Shown in pieces: positions 1 to 13,346 of a stretch of 64,000 bases of DNA. Under the pieces are notes generated by a model that saw only the letters and a list, made by a program, of their open reading frames with translations, was not told the DNA's origin and did no database searches. Position 1 is the stretch's first letter. Each line of letters starts with the position of its first letter. The stretch lies in contig OX393567.1 in the NCBI GenBank assembly GCA_947652115.1, positions 20,889,916 to 20,953,915 of the forward strand. The letters are read 5' to 3'. The position numbers and the translations under genes were made by a program. The stretch is from Blastomussa wellsi. Its lineage: Eukaryota > Cnidaria > Anthozoa > Scleractinia > Plerogyridae.

Positions 1-192
1 GAAGTGGCTGTCAACAAAATGGCAACCACTTCTTCGGTTTTTGTGAAGTGCTTTCAGTGTCTGAAGAATATTTGTAAAATCTGTTAAGATTTGAATGTCT
101 AGTAGATTTGTACTGCAACAATTAGATTATTCGTTCTTGATTTCTATCTCGTGATAGTTGATTCGGGTTTTGCCCTCATCGACTATCGTGTG

Positions 193-668
193 TTAGTATA
201 TTCTCAGCTCCGACTATTGCATTTGTAGCTTTTTGATTGGCTAAAAAACTCCGACTATGAGCCAATAGTCGGAGTTTTACGTCATATGGAAAATAGTGCG
301 CCAAGTTTAAAAATTTTCGTCTGTTTACCTTGTATTTGACCGGTTAAATAATTCGAGCTTGGTTTTCGCCACAAGTTGACGACAGATTTGCGTAGCTGTC
401 ACTTTCATTCAGCTTTTTGTTATGTAATAATCAGGTGATGGCGGGAGTCGGGGCGCATGTGACCGGAAGTTGTATGCTCTTTCCGGACGCGTTGTAAAAT
501 TGTGGAAATAAAAATCGGCGGCAAAACCCAGTTTGAGAATTTACTAAAACAATTATTCCATTCACCCTTGTTGGATATGAAGTGATTATAACCAACTCGC
601 GCTACGCGCTCGTTGGTTATTTTATCACTTCATATCCAACGCGGACTCATGGAATAATTGTTATATAG
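193..668. repeat. Dispersed hairpin-rich repeat, copy 1
   Basis: Two hairpins, one from CTCCGACTATTG with GCCAATAGTCGGAG, one from TTGGATATGAAGTGATTATA with its inverse, separated by GTGACCGGAAGTTGTATGC. The same sequence, with one internal deletion, is at 22082-22401. Confidence 0.8.
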
Positions 669-740
669 AGATCTTGAGCTCATGATCTAATTATTAATTA
701 CAACCACCGTTTGCAGTGTGTACACGTAAATTATACTGCA

Positions 741-1488
741 CAGTTGAACCTCTCCTTAAGGACACCTCTCTAAGAATTATTATGGACACCTCTCTAGCAT
801 GGATAGTTTACTAAGTGCTGAAAAAATTCTCATATTGTTTTTGTAAAAAAATCTATAATATGGTCCCTCTCTAATACAGTCAATGGACACTAAATCTCAG
901 CCCCAGAGAGCAAATAGATATAAACTTCATCTTCTTTATTATGGGCACTCTGATGATCAGGTGATGATAATTTGTTTATTTACAACTTCCTGTTGGCAGT
1001 TACACAAACATTAGCACTTGTAAACTGTATTGCATTTGATAGACCTTTTTAAGATCTCGATGTATTTTTATGACAAATGGATAGAGGGGGTAAGTTTCAA
1101 AAGAAACTGTGGTGCTGCGTCAGTGGGAAGTATAACAATATAATTTGGTTTTATCAACCCAGTTGATAAAACCAAATTATATTTTTATAACACATTGTTA
1201 CTAATCTTTTTTTGGTGCAGCATTTTGCTGTAGCTCATTTTGCTCCAAAATTCATGTAATTGAGATGTATAATGAAGTAGTGCACTTCTCAATACTGTAT
1301 ATTAATAAATTTAGATGCCAAAATAGAAAAGACACTCAATTGTTGGCCTGTTTTTAGTTACTGAGCACTTCAAACTGTCAGTGGAGTCTTAAAAGTGACG
1401 TCATCGTAGTGACCTCTGTAAAACAGATACCTCTCTAATACGAACACTTCCTTCTGTCTTTGGTGTCCTTGTTGGAGAGGTTCAACTG
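741..1488. mobile_element. Inverted-repeat element with nested palindrome
   Basis: Ends CAGTTGAACCTCTCCTTAAG and its near inverse TTGGAGAGGTTCAACTG. Inside, 1085-1186 is a separate element whose palindrome AATTTGGTTTTATCAACCC and flank recur at 59361-59602. Confidence 0.7.
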
Positions 1489-1567
1489 TACAACCTACAG
1501 AGTGAGCAACTTGTGGTTGGTTTTATATGTACCCCTACATTTTATCCCTTTGAACTTTGGTCCTCTT

Positions 1568-1989
1568 CATGGTTCGCACAGGCCTTGAAAAGTCCTTGGA
1601 AATTGGAAAATTTGCAGAAGTCCTTGAAAAGTTCTTGAATTTTCCCCTGCAGTCTTTAAATCTTATCAAAAGCTCCCTGAATAAATAAAACTTCATTAAC
1701 ATAACGTTGTCTTGCACACAGAATACTTTAAAAACTCTGCTATACACAATTTTTAGTATGAAACATCACGTGGAGCAGTGTTTTTGTTCACATGTGTCTT
1801 TTGCTGCATAGTTCATTACTGTTATTTGACGTACCTTGTGAGCCGTTATGAACATTGCAAGCAGAGATGGACTAAAAATCATATTTAATTACCGGTATGT
1901 CAAATTCGGCAGAAATGAAGTCCTTGAAAAACTGTGATTTGTCCTTAAAAAGTCCTTGAAAAAAAGATCTCAGGTCTGTATGAACCATG
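1568..1989. mobile_element. Inverted-repeat element with TCCTTGAAAA phrases
   Basis: Ends CATGGTTCGCACAGG and its partial inverse CTGTATGAACCATG; both sides have repeated AGTCCTTGAAAA. A decayed relative is at about 23845-23960. Confidence 0.6.
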
Positions 1990-2266
1990 TTCTTGATGGA
2001 TTCCCACTGTTGCAACAGTGGGATGAGAGAACAGTTGTTTTGTATGTCCCAGTCCTTTTCTACCTTCTGCTAAAGGTCTTTCTTCATCATCTTTCATTTG
2101 GCTATGTTCACACACTACAGTTTCATTCACATCCGCAGAACTGAAAGCCATGTAACACACTTCTTAGTTGATAATGTTTATAAATTAATAATAAAAGTCA
2201 TTGACAGTGAGCTAAGGCCTTGTGCGTCCGATGACATGATGAGGACTGATGATGATTTATTTACAG

Positions 2267-5200
2267 GCACAGCCACACTGTATGTCTCCCATGGTTGTGT
2301 TTAAATACAAAGCAACCCCTGTGTCTGTCAATGGATCCACCATACTTGGTGGAGGAGAGGAGGATGGTTCAGACCAAGATGATGAGCAAGGTATTAATAA
2401 ATAAATCAAGCCTTTTATAATGTAATAAGTTGTATAAGGACAGTTTAAGTAACAATACAAAAGATGCACAATATTTATTTGTTTTTATATTTAATTTGAT
2501 GGGCCTTCTACTGTGTAAAGCAATGTATCTGTAAAACTAGCGTCAAATGAGTGACTTTTTCCCGTGCAACTGCCATGGAAAAAAGTCACTAATTTGCATT
2601 AAAGGTTTAAAATTCAGGTGGAACCATGAGCCACAGTTGACTGGTTTAACTGCAAAGTGATTTCTCATTGACCAGGGCTCTTGATAAATGAGCAGACAAC
2701 AAAATCTTTCAGTTATTGTAAAGTAGCATACAATTAATTTTTTTCTTCTGAAGTGGCTACATTAATTTGAAACATTGTCTGGTCTTAGGTTAGTGCAATT
2801 TTTATAATGTGCTAAAAGAAATTTTTTTTTTTTTTTTTATTTTTTTTTTTTTTATTAATAGTGTACCACTTTTAATTTGTTAACCTGAAAATGATGTTTT
2901 TTATCCTTTACGTTTACAGATGATGCAGAATTGTCATCGTCATCACACTCATCATCTCCTGATGCAGGCTGTGTTCCTCCTTCTGTAAGGGATTCAATTA
3001 ACCAGCAGGTAAGATGGATTAATTGCTACTATTACTATCTCAGTCACTACTTTGATTCATACTTGCACACAGTGCTCTGTAGAACGGAAACAAAAATGAA
3101 GATTTATTCAAACTGCAATCTTAGACAAAATTCTTGGGACATTTCCTATTACAGCCTTGCTAAGAAAACCGCAAACACCATAAATGTTTTGGAATGTTAT
3201 TGTGTTACAAGAAAAAAGCCAATCAGGTGTGAGGAAACTAAACCGCAAACACCGACGGTAATTAGTTTGTGGTTTTGAGGTTTGTTTGTGTGTCCTGAAC
3301 TTTGCTGTGATTGGTCACCACATAATCAACATTCCTGAAATATTTCAGGTGTTCACGGTTTTCTTAGCAAGGCTTTAATTTTTCCCACATAAAACATTAA
3401 AAATATTTAGTACCGTACTTCCCCCTCTCCCCCTTTACAATGTTGTTTTTCATGAAAAATAAAACAATGCCTCTAATGTTACCTTATTTACAACCGTAAA
3501 GGGATGGGGATAGTGTCGGGAAGGTGTCTTTTTCATTTATCATTATCATAACAACTTGTCACATTATTTGCTGTTAAATGCGCATACAGTGACCCAAGAA
3601 CATTTGCATATACATACATATTTAATAATGCTAGAAGTCGAGAGACTACAGGATACTAAAGCAGTCAGTGACAGAGTAGAAAGGGGGGGGGGGAGGTGGT
3701 AAAAAGAAAAATTAACTAATTCCCCAAACTAATAAATTAGCATGTAAAAATAAATACCATTAAATTACATTATACAATAAATTAAGATTTACATAGCATT
3801 ATTTGCCTGGGATTGTGGGGCTTTATTGTGAATTCCCAAAGTTCTTTTTCTTTAAGAAGTCTGTACCATCTTATTTCGACTTGAAACACTACTTTTTCCA
3901 TGTGTCCAAACTTTCTCACAATTTGTTAGCTCCCTTAAGGCCTCAGTTAGTAGATAATTATCAATTGTTTTCTAAGGTTGTTGAATGTTTGTTTTGTTTC
4001 TTAAATAACAGCTTGCCAAACACCTAGCACAACACATTCCGTCTGTTAAAATTGGTGTAGTGGATTTGCCCAAGGAAGGATGTTGTATAAGATTTAACCC
4101 AGTACTTTCATCCAGAAGTGAGTTACTATAATTATGTTTTTCATAATATTATTAATGGTAGTTGGACCTTGTGTCATAAATTCATAGTGATAAATAGGAC
4201 TGAGTGGAGTCCAATTCTGCCTGTAATCATAGAAGTGATTAATAAGTCAGACTCTTTCTTCATGGTTGTTCAATTTTCTTCATCACTGGTATGACTACAG
4301 ACCGAACTGGGCTCCAGTCAGTCAGTCCTATTACCATTATGAATTTATGATACAAGGTCATAAATTCTGATAACAAAGTCAAGGTTAGAAAGTCAGGGAG
4401 GAAAATTTCCCCAATTCATTCAATCAGTATTACAAAACAGTACAGAGAGAGCTAGAAGAACCCATTTAAATGCATGTAATTGGCATGCAAATGAAGAAGG
4501 TGTCCAATTACAGGTATCCAAATAATTGTACATGTAATAGGATACCCAGGTGCATCAATTACATGACAATTAGGCATGCATGGAACCAATCAAAATCAAG
4601 AATTTTTATAGGTATGAAAATCCTTCCTGCATTTTTAATGCTACTGTATATTTGTGGACACGAAGATGAGGAACCACGTTATTGGCACTAAGTATATGCC
4701 GACACTTGACTTCATTAGCTAACTTATCAGAACTCAGTGTTATTTGGAGTCAGACTTGCAAAATTCTTAGTTTTAACAATTTTTTCTTTTCAGCATGTGG
4801 AACAACTAGTGAACATGTAGAAGATTTTGTAATTTGTCTCAAAGAGGAAGTGGTAAGTGAAAACAACTTTTTTGGTTGCCATGATAGTTGCCACTAATTC
4901 CTGGCCTCCTTATCAACAATAATATTACCTCTCTTTACTATAGGCCAGACTAGATGATATGCTTTTAGCTCAAGAAGAGTTTAGGTTAGCAACAGAAGGC
5001 AAGGAACATGTTGTGGTGGTAGAAACCCAGGATACGTCAACCATTGGAGCTCTTCTGTAAGTACATCTTAGATTCCTGGACAAGTTTATTTATGGTGGAC
5101 TTAATAATGGTTTGTTTATGTTTAGCAACACAGTGACTCAAGGCTCGAGACTAATGGTAGCCAAATAGAGATCTGTCATATTTTTTTAGGTCTTTAAAAA

Positions 5201-7098
5201 AATATGTGTATATTTTGGGTCTTATCTCCGAGCGAACTATTCGTTTCGGGTTTTCGTTGCGATCAGTGGATCAGAAAAATATTCATTCAAACTTTTTTTG
5301 TATTTTTTGGGTTGGAAATTTTGATGCCAGGTGTTTTTTGGGTCTAAAATTTCAGGCTTGTGAATTTTTTACCCCCCTGGGTGCTCGCCTTCCACCTATG
5401 TGGCCTGGATTCCCGGAGCCGGCGTCATATGTGGGCTGAGTTTGTTGGTTCTCTACTATGGCCCGGAGGTTTTTCTCCAGGTCCTATGGTTTTCTCCTCT
5501 CCACAGAAGCCAACATTTACATTTACATTTGATTTGACTTGATTTAAAATAATTTGATTTCATTTGTGCTTTACAGTGTCCCCAATTAGTACATCAGTGT
5601 TACTGTTAGATACAGTGGACATTCAAATGAAGTTAATTATTATCTCTACTCGTTGTTCCATACACTTGTATTCTAAGTTGCTTCTCAAGGTTCCAACTAT
5701 ACCCAGTGAGCAGAAGTCATCTTGATAAACGTTGTTTGTCAGTGTCAGTCAATGGTGTTTAGCTTCTACGCTACAAAACTAATGACCAGTTTTGTCATGA
5801 CATTATGTGAACTGGTATTACACCACAGCATAACAAAATGCATTTATTGAATTCAAATAGGTGTGTTCCTCGATACTGGTCTAACACAGACCTCGAAAAG
5901 CTTAGAGAGGCAAAGAAAGTTGAACTGAATGATTGGAACAAAGAAGTGTTTGTAAAAATCACAGATGGAATGCCTGATGTGTTTAGTAAAGGACGAACAC
6001 AGGATGGACTGACCTGTGTTATAATTGACAAGGTAGTCACTATACATATACCTTTTTGTTTTGTGTAATCTTGTGTAGTGTGACGAGGCATTGCATGACA
6101 ACCCATAATATGCCTGCAGGGGAAACTACATATATCGTAAAATCATGCTTAGGCATCAATGTAAGCTCAAAAGTGAAGTACTACCTTTAAGTAAATTAAG
6201 GTGATTGCCATTATATATTATTTTGTTGTGAAGAACAAGCATATAGATATGCATTTGACACAATTCTTGGAGGCACTTCAAGACCATTTTGATTTTTACA
6301 ATGCATTTACTTTAAAAGTCCTCTGATGAATATCAGTCCAAGGTTACCAATGAAAATTTATTTGCGAAGGTCTTCCCTTTTCCTTGGAACGCTTAAGGCA
6401 TACTAGCTTTGCTCACCCATACTAGCGGTAACCGGCCATGACGGACGTTGACTATTGTTCCACCTCTGACATTATCAGGTTTGGCCAAAATAGCAATCCC
6501 TTGTACCCCAGTTCTGCAGGGGGGGAAAGAGCTTTCCATTGACACCCAAATGATATTGATTGGGTTAATGGAGCTTGAAATATGCACGAAAACACTGAGA
6601 AATTACTGTCAAAAACTCAGTGGAAAATTTCCCTCACAAACCCTTGGCTACCCCACGTTAAGTATTTCCCGTCTTGTTGATGCTTTCTTGGAAATTCGTG
6701 AATGTAAAGCAAGCCCAGTGAACTTTCAACCAATGCATCTAAAAATAAGAAGAAAGGAGAAAGGAAAATTATGCGAAAAAGAAAGAAAGAAAACAAAAAG
6801 CCTAAAGAGGTGGGTCACTTTCTTGTCCAAAACTATCTCAAAGTTTTAATCTGTAATCATGCCCGAGCTAAAATGTCATTAAATGCGATCTTAGTGGAAA
6901 ACATGGGATGCCTTTATTTTGCAAATGCACTTTGGAGTGATTTGGAGCAGATCTAGCCTATAATTGACTCAAAATTGTTCGCAATGTCTAAAAAATGCAT
7001 TTTTTTTCAAACATCTCCAGGAGTCAATGGGTTTCCTTTTTCCTCTGATAATGAGCATAAGCCATAGATATTACTCTACATTGATAGGGTATGAAGGC

Positions 7099-7138
<40 letters not shown>

Positions 7139-9374
7139 TACTTAATTGACCACTCCCCATTGGGGCTTTTCAGGGCCAATGTAAACAAACAAGCAAATAT
7201 TGTAAATAAACATAACAAGGTTAAGAATCCCAACTGGCAGGAGGCAGACCAGTTGGCTATTTACAAGCGTAGCTGAGGAGTTGAACTCGGGGCTACCGAG
7301 AACAACACCAGCTAGTGGTTAGAATGGGACTTGAACCCGCAACTAACGGATTTCAAGTCCAACGCTCTAACCACCTGGCCACACTGCCTCCTCTTAATAT
7401 GTTGAATACCTTCTGTACTGCTGCTCCTTCAAATTCAGCATCCAGACATGTGTTGTTGAGTAAGAAAGACCTTCAATTGTGTCAACCACTCATTATTTTG
7501 TGCCATTTTGGTAGGTGCCTTCAACATCTTCTGTTGACGCAGTAGTAGACTTTGTTTGTAAAGCAGCTACGGAACTTGAAAGCTCAAGCAAGGTATAAAT
7601 CTGTTTCTGCGATTTTAAAATGTCTATTCCGGTACTTTAGCTTGCATGTAAAAGCTTTTCGGTTGATCAAGTATGTGTTTTAGGTAGCGGTTTTAAGTTT
7701 AAATCTGTTTCCAACCTAAATCCCAGGCAGAAGTTCTTGGGACACCTTGTTTGCTAACAAAGAGCATGACAATTTGTGATGATTGCTATGAAATAGAAGC
7801 CCCCCCCCCCTCCCCCTCGTAGCAATGTTGTAAATTAGGTAGCAATCTGGAGGTATGGTTTTTCATGAGACACAACATTGCAAAGGGGGAGGGTTCGACA
7901 GAAAAGTAAGAGGGAAGTAAGAAATATTATTTTGTTCTTGTTTCAAGTGGCAAAAATAGCAAGTGTCCCAACAATTTTGTCTATAAGACTGAAGATTAAT
8001 CTGTTTAAGTCTGAAGATAACAATTAATTGTTATTGCATGGTTTCCCTTTGCATGAATCCTAATTATGTCATGTTATTGTAAAAGTATTATCTATAGTTT
8101 CAAGCAGATTAATCTTGGTTGGAAATGGATGAGAACCAATTTAACAAACATATACACCTAGTGGAAATTGCTGAAATTAAGTGCACTGATTTAGTTATCT
8201 AATGTATAGTAACACTATTATGGTTGTTTAGTATTTGGAGCAGATGGCAGATGCAATACAGAAAGGAATTGAAGCAGCTCAACAAGACTTGGTTAAAGAT
8301 GCTGAGGAAAAACTCATTGAGGAGGTAAATAGACCTTTAGATTGTTAGACAAGTTTGACAAGGATGGCAAGATTTTTTAGTGCTAAAGTAGCGTGCTCAT
8401 GTGAATCAGTGTCGTTCTGGCACCATTTTGCTATGTGTTTTAGCAAGAATGGCATTGACAAGTGATCTAAACATTAGCAGTTTTATCATTGTGGTATAGG
8501 GCTAAACTGCATTCAATAAAAATAACAGTAAAATGAAGGTTTCCTGGTTATGTATCTTCTTAGAGTACATGTTAAAGGCTTGAAGTAAAATCTCATCTTC
8601 ATAGTCATCCTTATCCTGGAATCTCAAGGTCTCTATCTTTTTGTTTTTGGCATTACATTATGAAAATAATCATTGAGTGACATCATATTGTGTATCTGTT
8701 TTGTAAGGGTCTGTTGCGACAAGTCCCACTTGTCAGCTCCTTTATGAACTGGTTGTCGCCTCTTCCTGAAGAACCTAAAACAATTGGAAGAGCGTTCAAT
8801 CTAACATCTGGTAAGTCGTTGTTCTTCAACTAAGAGTCCGCAAGATCACTTTACTAAGAAATAACCTGTTCCAAGCCCTCTGCCAGTGGGTAGAGAAGGT
8901 ACTCACAGGCAAGCATGAGCAAAGCGAGTTTGAAGGAAAATGATTTGGGGGAAGTGGTGGTGGTGGCAAATTAAGAAATAAATGCAAAATACAAGACACA
9001 ATAACAGTCCAGTGAACAAACATGGTCCAAGGTTCCTCAGGGACGGGAAGGAGAGGTTGCCCTGTGAATCTCCATGCCCCCTCCCCCTTTACAGGTCATA
9101 AATTACAGAGGAGGAGACTGGTAACCGCAAATGACTCAAGATTAATTTTGCCTGAATAATATTTAGATGCATAAAGAAGAAACGTTTTACGAGTGAAAAT
9201 TCTTTTTAACAAGCTCAATTTAATTGAATAGGTAATCTACATAGTACAGAAAAGATATACAAATACCACATGCAAGTACAAGATGAAGACAGTGAGGAAG
9301 CCATTCCTGTGACTCCGACAAAGTCCTCTCCAAAAGCTAGTCCAGTGACGGAAACCTCTACAACAGAAGACTAA
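2267..9374 (+). CDS. PDXDC1: PDXDC1, C-terminal half (pyridoxal-dependent decarboxylase domain-containing protein 1), ten 3' exons
   Basis: Coding exons read as 2267-2390, 2920-3008, 4012-4117, 4794-4852, 4944-5056, 5861-6032, 7515-7592, 8232-8324, 8708-8810 and 9232-9374 (stop TAA 9372-9374). All have GT-AG borders and compatible phases, giving 359 residues. The order matches the C-terminal half of animal PDXDC1: a SPMVVFKY strand (human SPVVVFRF), VVDLPKEGCCIRFNPV (human VMDLEAEGTCLRFSPL), an EDFVICLKEEV helix, EEGLLRQVPLVSSFMNWLSP (human EEGVLRQIPVVGSVLNWFSP) and IGRAFNLTSG near the end. The PLP-binding lysine domain belongs to upstream exons outside the window; I found none of them in 1-2266. 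The family is a group II PLP decarboxylase relative whose enzymatic substrate is not settled. The tail after NLTSG is short, low in complexity and Ser/Thr-rich, and about 100 residues shorter than the human tail. The gene name is secure; exact splice borders are inferred by eye. Confidence 0.9.
3153..3374. mobile_element. MITE, AAGAAAACCGCAAACACC family, copy 1
   Basis: Ends AGCCTTGCTAAGAAAACCGC and inverse GGTTTTCTTAGCAAGGCT. Relatives with changed termini are at 19733-19968 and 22474-23059. Lies in a PDXDC1 intron. Confidence 0.75.
4167..4358. mobile_element. MITE in PDXDC1 intron
   Basis: Ends CCTTGTGTCATAAATTCATA and near inverse TATGAATTTATGATACAAGG, with GGACTGAGTGGAGTCC mirrored further in. 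Confidence 0.75.
5395..5545 (+). mobile_element. SINE body fragment, same family as 30010-30187
   Basis: Shares GTGGCCTGGATTCCCGGAGC, GTCATATGTGGGCTGAGTTTG-type and GGAGGTTTTTCTCCAGG segments with the SINE on the minus strand at 30.1 kb. Ends in ACATTT repeats. Located in a PDXDC1 intron. Confidence 0.55.
7098..7391 (-). mobile_element. tRNA-derived SINE with (ATT)n tail
   Basis: Reading the minus strand from 7391: A-box-like TGGCCAGGTGGTTAGAGCG, then B box GCGGGTTCAAGTCCC (7326-7340 on the plus strand), a unique body with GGCCCTGAAAAGCCCC, and a 3' tail of about 13 ATT repeats (plus-strand AAT at 7098-7138). It lies in the PDXDC1 intron 6033-7514. Confidence 0.8.
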
Positions 9375-9709
9375 CTTATCCTTCCCTACACTCCACAGCT
9401 TCATTTGTGTACGATAGTCATCACAAAGTCATTAGAATGTCACAAATTCAGTAGAATTCATGAACGGAACAGAAGTCAGATTACATGTTATATCAGTAGT
9501 GTTTACACAGTTCTAAAATTATTATTGGTAAGAAGACCATCTGAATTCACTGGAGATGTAATGCAGATCATGTCTGTATGTCCAAGGAATTGAGTCATCT
9601 ATTGTCCATCAAGGAAGAAATTTTAAAATAATTTAATTGAAATTATTTAATGGTTCTAAGCGAACTCTCAGAATTAGAGTTCAATGTGGTGTGCATTGGC
9701 AGTGGCGGA

Positions 9710-10021
9710 TCCAGGGGGAGAGGTTGGGTGGTGTCTGGACCCCCTTTTCCGTAACCGAATTGTATGTTTTTACTACTTATTCTATACTATACTAAGTAAA
9801 AGTTTGGACCTCCAGGGCTGTCATTAAGGGCCGTAACCTGTAATACCTGTTACGTCTGAACTCACTTGATGTTATGGGTGAGAATGTCAATTGTTGCTAC
9901 ATTACACTTGCCTAAGTATTTATCTGCTACGGCTGATAACTGCAATGTTATGGCTGCTTGAAAACTTAATGACAGCCCTGGACCCCCCAACCCCTATCAA
10001 AAATTCTTGGATCCGCCCCTG
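9710..10021. mobile_element. MITE containing a second MITE
   Basis: Outer ends CAGTGGCGGATCCAGGGG and its near inverse TTGGATCCGCCCCTG. Inside, 9813-9980 has its own ends CAGGGCTGTCATTAAGGG and CTTAATGACAGCCCTG. Lies in the intergenic region after PDXDC1. Confidence 0.8.
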
Positions 10022-11755
10022 ATTGGTACATTGGATATTTGGGTGTAGTAAGCTCCCTGGGCTGGTTTTTGTCTCAGTGGTTTTCAGCTGCCATTAGCGA
10101 TCAATATGGGCTTCAACTTTGAGACCAAAATACAATTGAGCATGGTGTATTTTAACTTTATTGTCAAAATATTTAGGATTTAGAAACACGTATTTAGTAT
10201 CTGGTAAAATCTGCAAGAAATTATACATTGCATTGGGAATTGTTGAATTCTTAATCTGCTCTAATTTATAGATGGCTGCAAGAGGGTTCCATTGGCTGTT
10301 CTGTTTAGTTCATGTTACCAGTGTTGTGTTGTAGTTTGTTTTTTCAACTTGCAACATTGAATAATTTAGCCTGTGCCCACAGACTGTTAAGTAATGAAAT
10401 ATTTGGGGAACTTTACAATCAGGCAAATTGACATCCCGATCAATGATATATTTAACAATTAGATTATGAGCTTGAGATTTCTATGAGGTGACAGTTAATG
10501 AGGCCAGAGGCCAAATGAACTATCACCTGATAGAAAAAAATCATAATAAGCGAATTGTGTCGGTGAAAAAGTTTTAAATCTTCCTGTGAAACTTCGCTAA
10601 AGCGCGTAGACGTCACCTTTTTGAAGACAACCTTCAACCACTGCACTCTAATGGCTGACAGTGTGCAGTAGCTCAACCAATCAGATTGCTGCATTTGCAT
10701 TAGTATACTAGTAGACATGCATTCACCATTGGATGAATATCCCCCTGGCAAATGCATCAGAGTGGCCGATGCCCTGTTTAAACTGTTGATAGTTACAACG
10801 ATTTTCATTTGAGTGTCTTAACACCAAAACCAAAGTAATTACAATGTACGTGGACAATCAGTTGCGCCAAACAAAGCTCCAAGCAAATTAGCAAATACAT
10901 GTAGCCGGCACGAAGAGCATGAAAACGCGTGCGTAAGTCACAATTGGTTTTGGTTTTACTTCTGATTGGTTAAAAAAGTAGCGCAAGTATAGGGATGCAA
11001 AAGCAAACTCGCTGCGAATGCCAATTGCAAATGCCAGTTGCTCGAAAAAGAGTAGTCTAAGCGTTTTTACCAGTGTTACAAATCAAATGCCTACCGATAA
11101 GAAATAGTAGTTAGCCCTGTTTTATGAAAAGGTTCTGTGTTGATATGCTTTCTTAATATATCAGTTATAGCCCTGAGGTCTACCGGTACCTATTTACATT
11201 GTTTGTTTTTTGAAGTAAGATAAAATCTGGTCTATATATACCTATCCTAGCCTCCTCAACACTCAATGCTCAACTCAGCATTATCATTATAACTGGAAAA
11301 ATATGACTATATGAATTACGTTAATAGAGTAATTTTAGTTTTAGTGACAGTTGTAGGGGAGGGGCCCCCTGATTAGCATAAAAAGGAGCACTTTAACTGC
11401 CCCATCCCAAAAACCAAGCGAATTATCTTTTACTTGGGCACATTAATTTTTTTAGTTACTCGACTTAATGAAGTGAGCGATTTGAAAATATTAGTCAAGG
11501 GCAATTTAATGTAATTATGATATTATATTAATATGAGCAAGGTAGAGGATGTTTCAACCTGTTCCTGTTCTGACCTTTGAAGAAAGCCATTTCTGTGCAC
11601 TTTTTAGTTACAAGTGAACAATAATAAGCAGTTGCAGGGGGACAGCTGCCATTCAATATACCTGTATACTGCTCGTACTTAAATAGTAATCTTACTCTAG
11701 TTGTCGTGAGATGTGCTAAGATGCTATCAGATGTGAGAATTTTGTTCGATTTTTC

Positions 11756-12064
11756 AGGCTACGTCCACACTAAGCCGGATAAATTTGAAAACGGCGTTTT
11801 CGCCTCGAAAGCGGATAAAATGTTTTCTGTCCACATTATACCGTTTTCAAATTGTTTCGCCATCGATTTTGAAACGCTGCATCGCTAGAAACGCTTAATA
11901 CATGCAAGAACATGCCCACCTTGTCCGAGCAACATTATTCGATTGTTTTGATGTCAGTGTTTTCAAAAAGTTCCGTTTTCGCCGTCCACACTAACACACC
12001 TAGCCAGCGTTTTCAAATTTATCCACCTTGGAGAGCGTTTTCAAAAAGTTCGTTTTCGGTAACT

Positions 12065-12095
<31 letters not shown>

Positions 12096-12152
12096 AATCC
12101 AGAGAAAAAAGTTGCGTTTTCAAATTTATCCGGATTAGTGTGGACATAGCCT
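11756..12152. mobile_element. MITE, AGGCTACGTCCACAC family, copy 1
   Basis: Ends AGGCTACGTCCACACTAAGC and its near inverse CGGATTAGTGTGGACATAGC. Internal GTTTTCAAATTTATCC and AGCGTTTTCAAAAAGTT motifs recur. A second copy is at 62919-63250. Confidence 0.8.
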
Positions 12153-12917
12153 CAGTCACACGGAAAATATTGTGGAGACATTCTTAAAACGCAGAATTAC
12201 AGGTAGTCTCCTATTCACAAGTGTATATGGGTGCAGATTCTTTATTAGAATTTTAAGCTTGCCATATGGGATCTCTGGTTTTAACCACACCACTCATACA
12301 CTGTTCATGGCCATCACAGTTTAACAGAGGAAAACCTCCAGCTTGTTTTACATCTAAAATTTTAGTTTCTTGTAAGCCCTTGTTTGTGGCCTTGCAAAAA
12401 AAATAAGGAAGATTATCTGTTGCAGTGTTTTTGTTTTATGTTATATATTGCTTTAGATGAATTGTAAAGACTTGTTACTAAATTTGAGGTGGTTGGTTTA
12501 GAATAAACGCATAAAATAAACCTAAAATGGTGAATGTAAAACCTCTGGCAGTATTCTATTATAGCATAATTATATTAATTATAAATGCTACATTTCCTAC
12601 CAAATAATAGGCAGACACCACCCCACCCAAAGATCAGCAACATGAGTAGTTATACCATATACCGGTATGTTGGTACTTGCATGCTTCTTTCCCCAAGAGG
12701 TTTTTCTCCGGTTTTCTTCCCTCCACAAAAACCAGCACTTCTAGATAATTATTCCATCAGAAATACACAGCCCCACTAGCTACTTAGTACTAGCTTTAAA
12801 CATCGCCGTGTTTTAAAAGACTACATACTAAACTAGTTCAATGCCATATTGTGGGACCCATACGTGTACTTACAGTAGGAGAAAGAAACCTTTCCACTGG
12901 GCATTAATGACAGCCTA

Positions 12918-13035
12918 ATTCTCATTTTTGCGCTTTCCTTGCCAGAAATAAGCATGAGCACAAGATAACAAAATTGATCCTGCTTGAGCTTATACTTATT
13001 TCTAGTGGAGAAAGCGTAATTATGAAGAATGAGAA
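12918..13035. mobile_element. Small foldback element
   Basis: ATTCTCATTTTTGCGCTTTC and CAGAAATAAGCATGAGC pair with the inverse sequences at 12985-13035. Confidence 0.6.
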
Positions 13036-13346
13036 TATACTATAACTTCTCAAGCAGAGGAAGGGCTGTACTGGGAGAATATTGGCTCAAGGTCTTGACA
13101 GTACAGAACAAGTGCAGCGAGGTCCATACAAAAAAGATTGAGGGCCAACATTGTTCCAGCATGGTCCTGAGTAAGCTTGGTTAATAGGAAAATAGGTTAA
13201 TAGGAAAATATCGGAGCGACAATAGTGCAATCTGATAAGTTGATTTCCGTTGTATATTGCCCCTCTGACTTCGTCACTCATCAAATAAATGTAATTATTG
13301 CATGTCAATGCACAAGGCAAGTCATGAAATCAGCCTTTGGTTTCTC

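Larger units (their letters stand above)
1..2266. other. Region before the first PDXDC1 exon, intronic
   Basis: Filled mostly by three repeats (193-668, 741-1488, 1568-1989). No upstream PDXDC1 exon was recognised, so this is taken as intron. Confidence 0.6.

Noticed and set aside
5795..6106. Minus-strand frames around 5.8-6.1 kb
   Set aside because: Opposite-strand shadows of the PDXDC1 exon 5861-6032.
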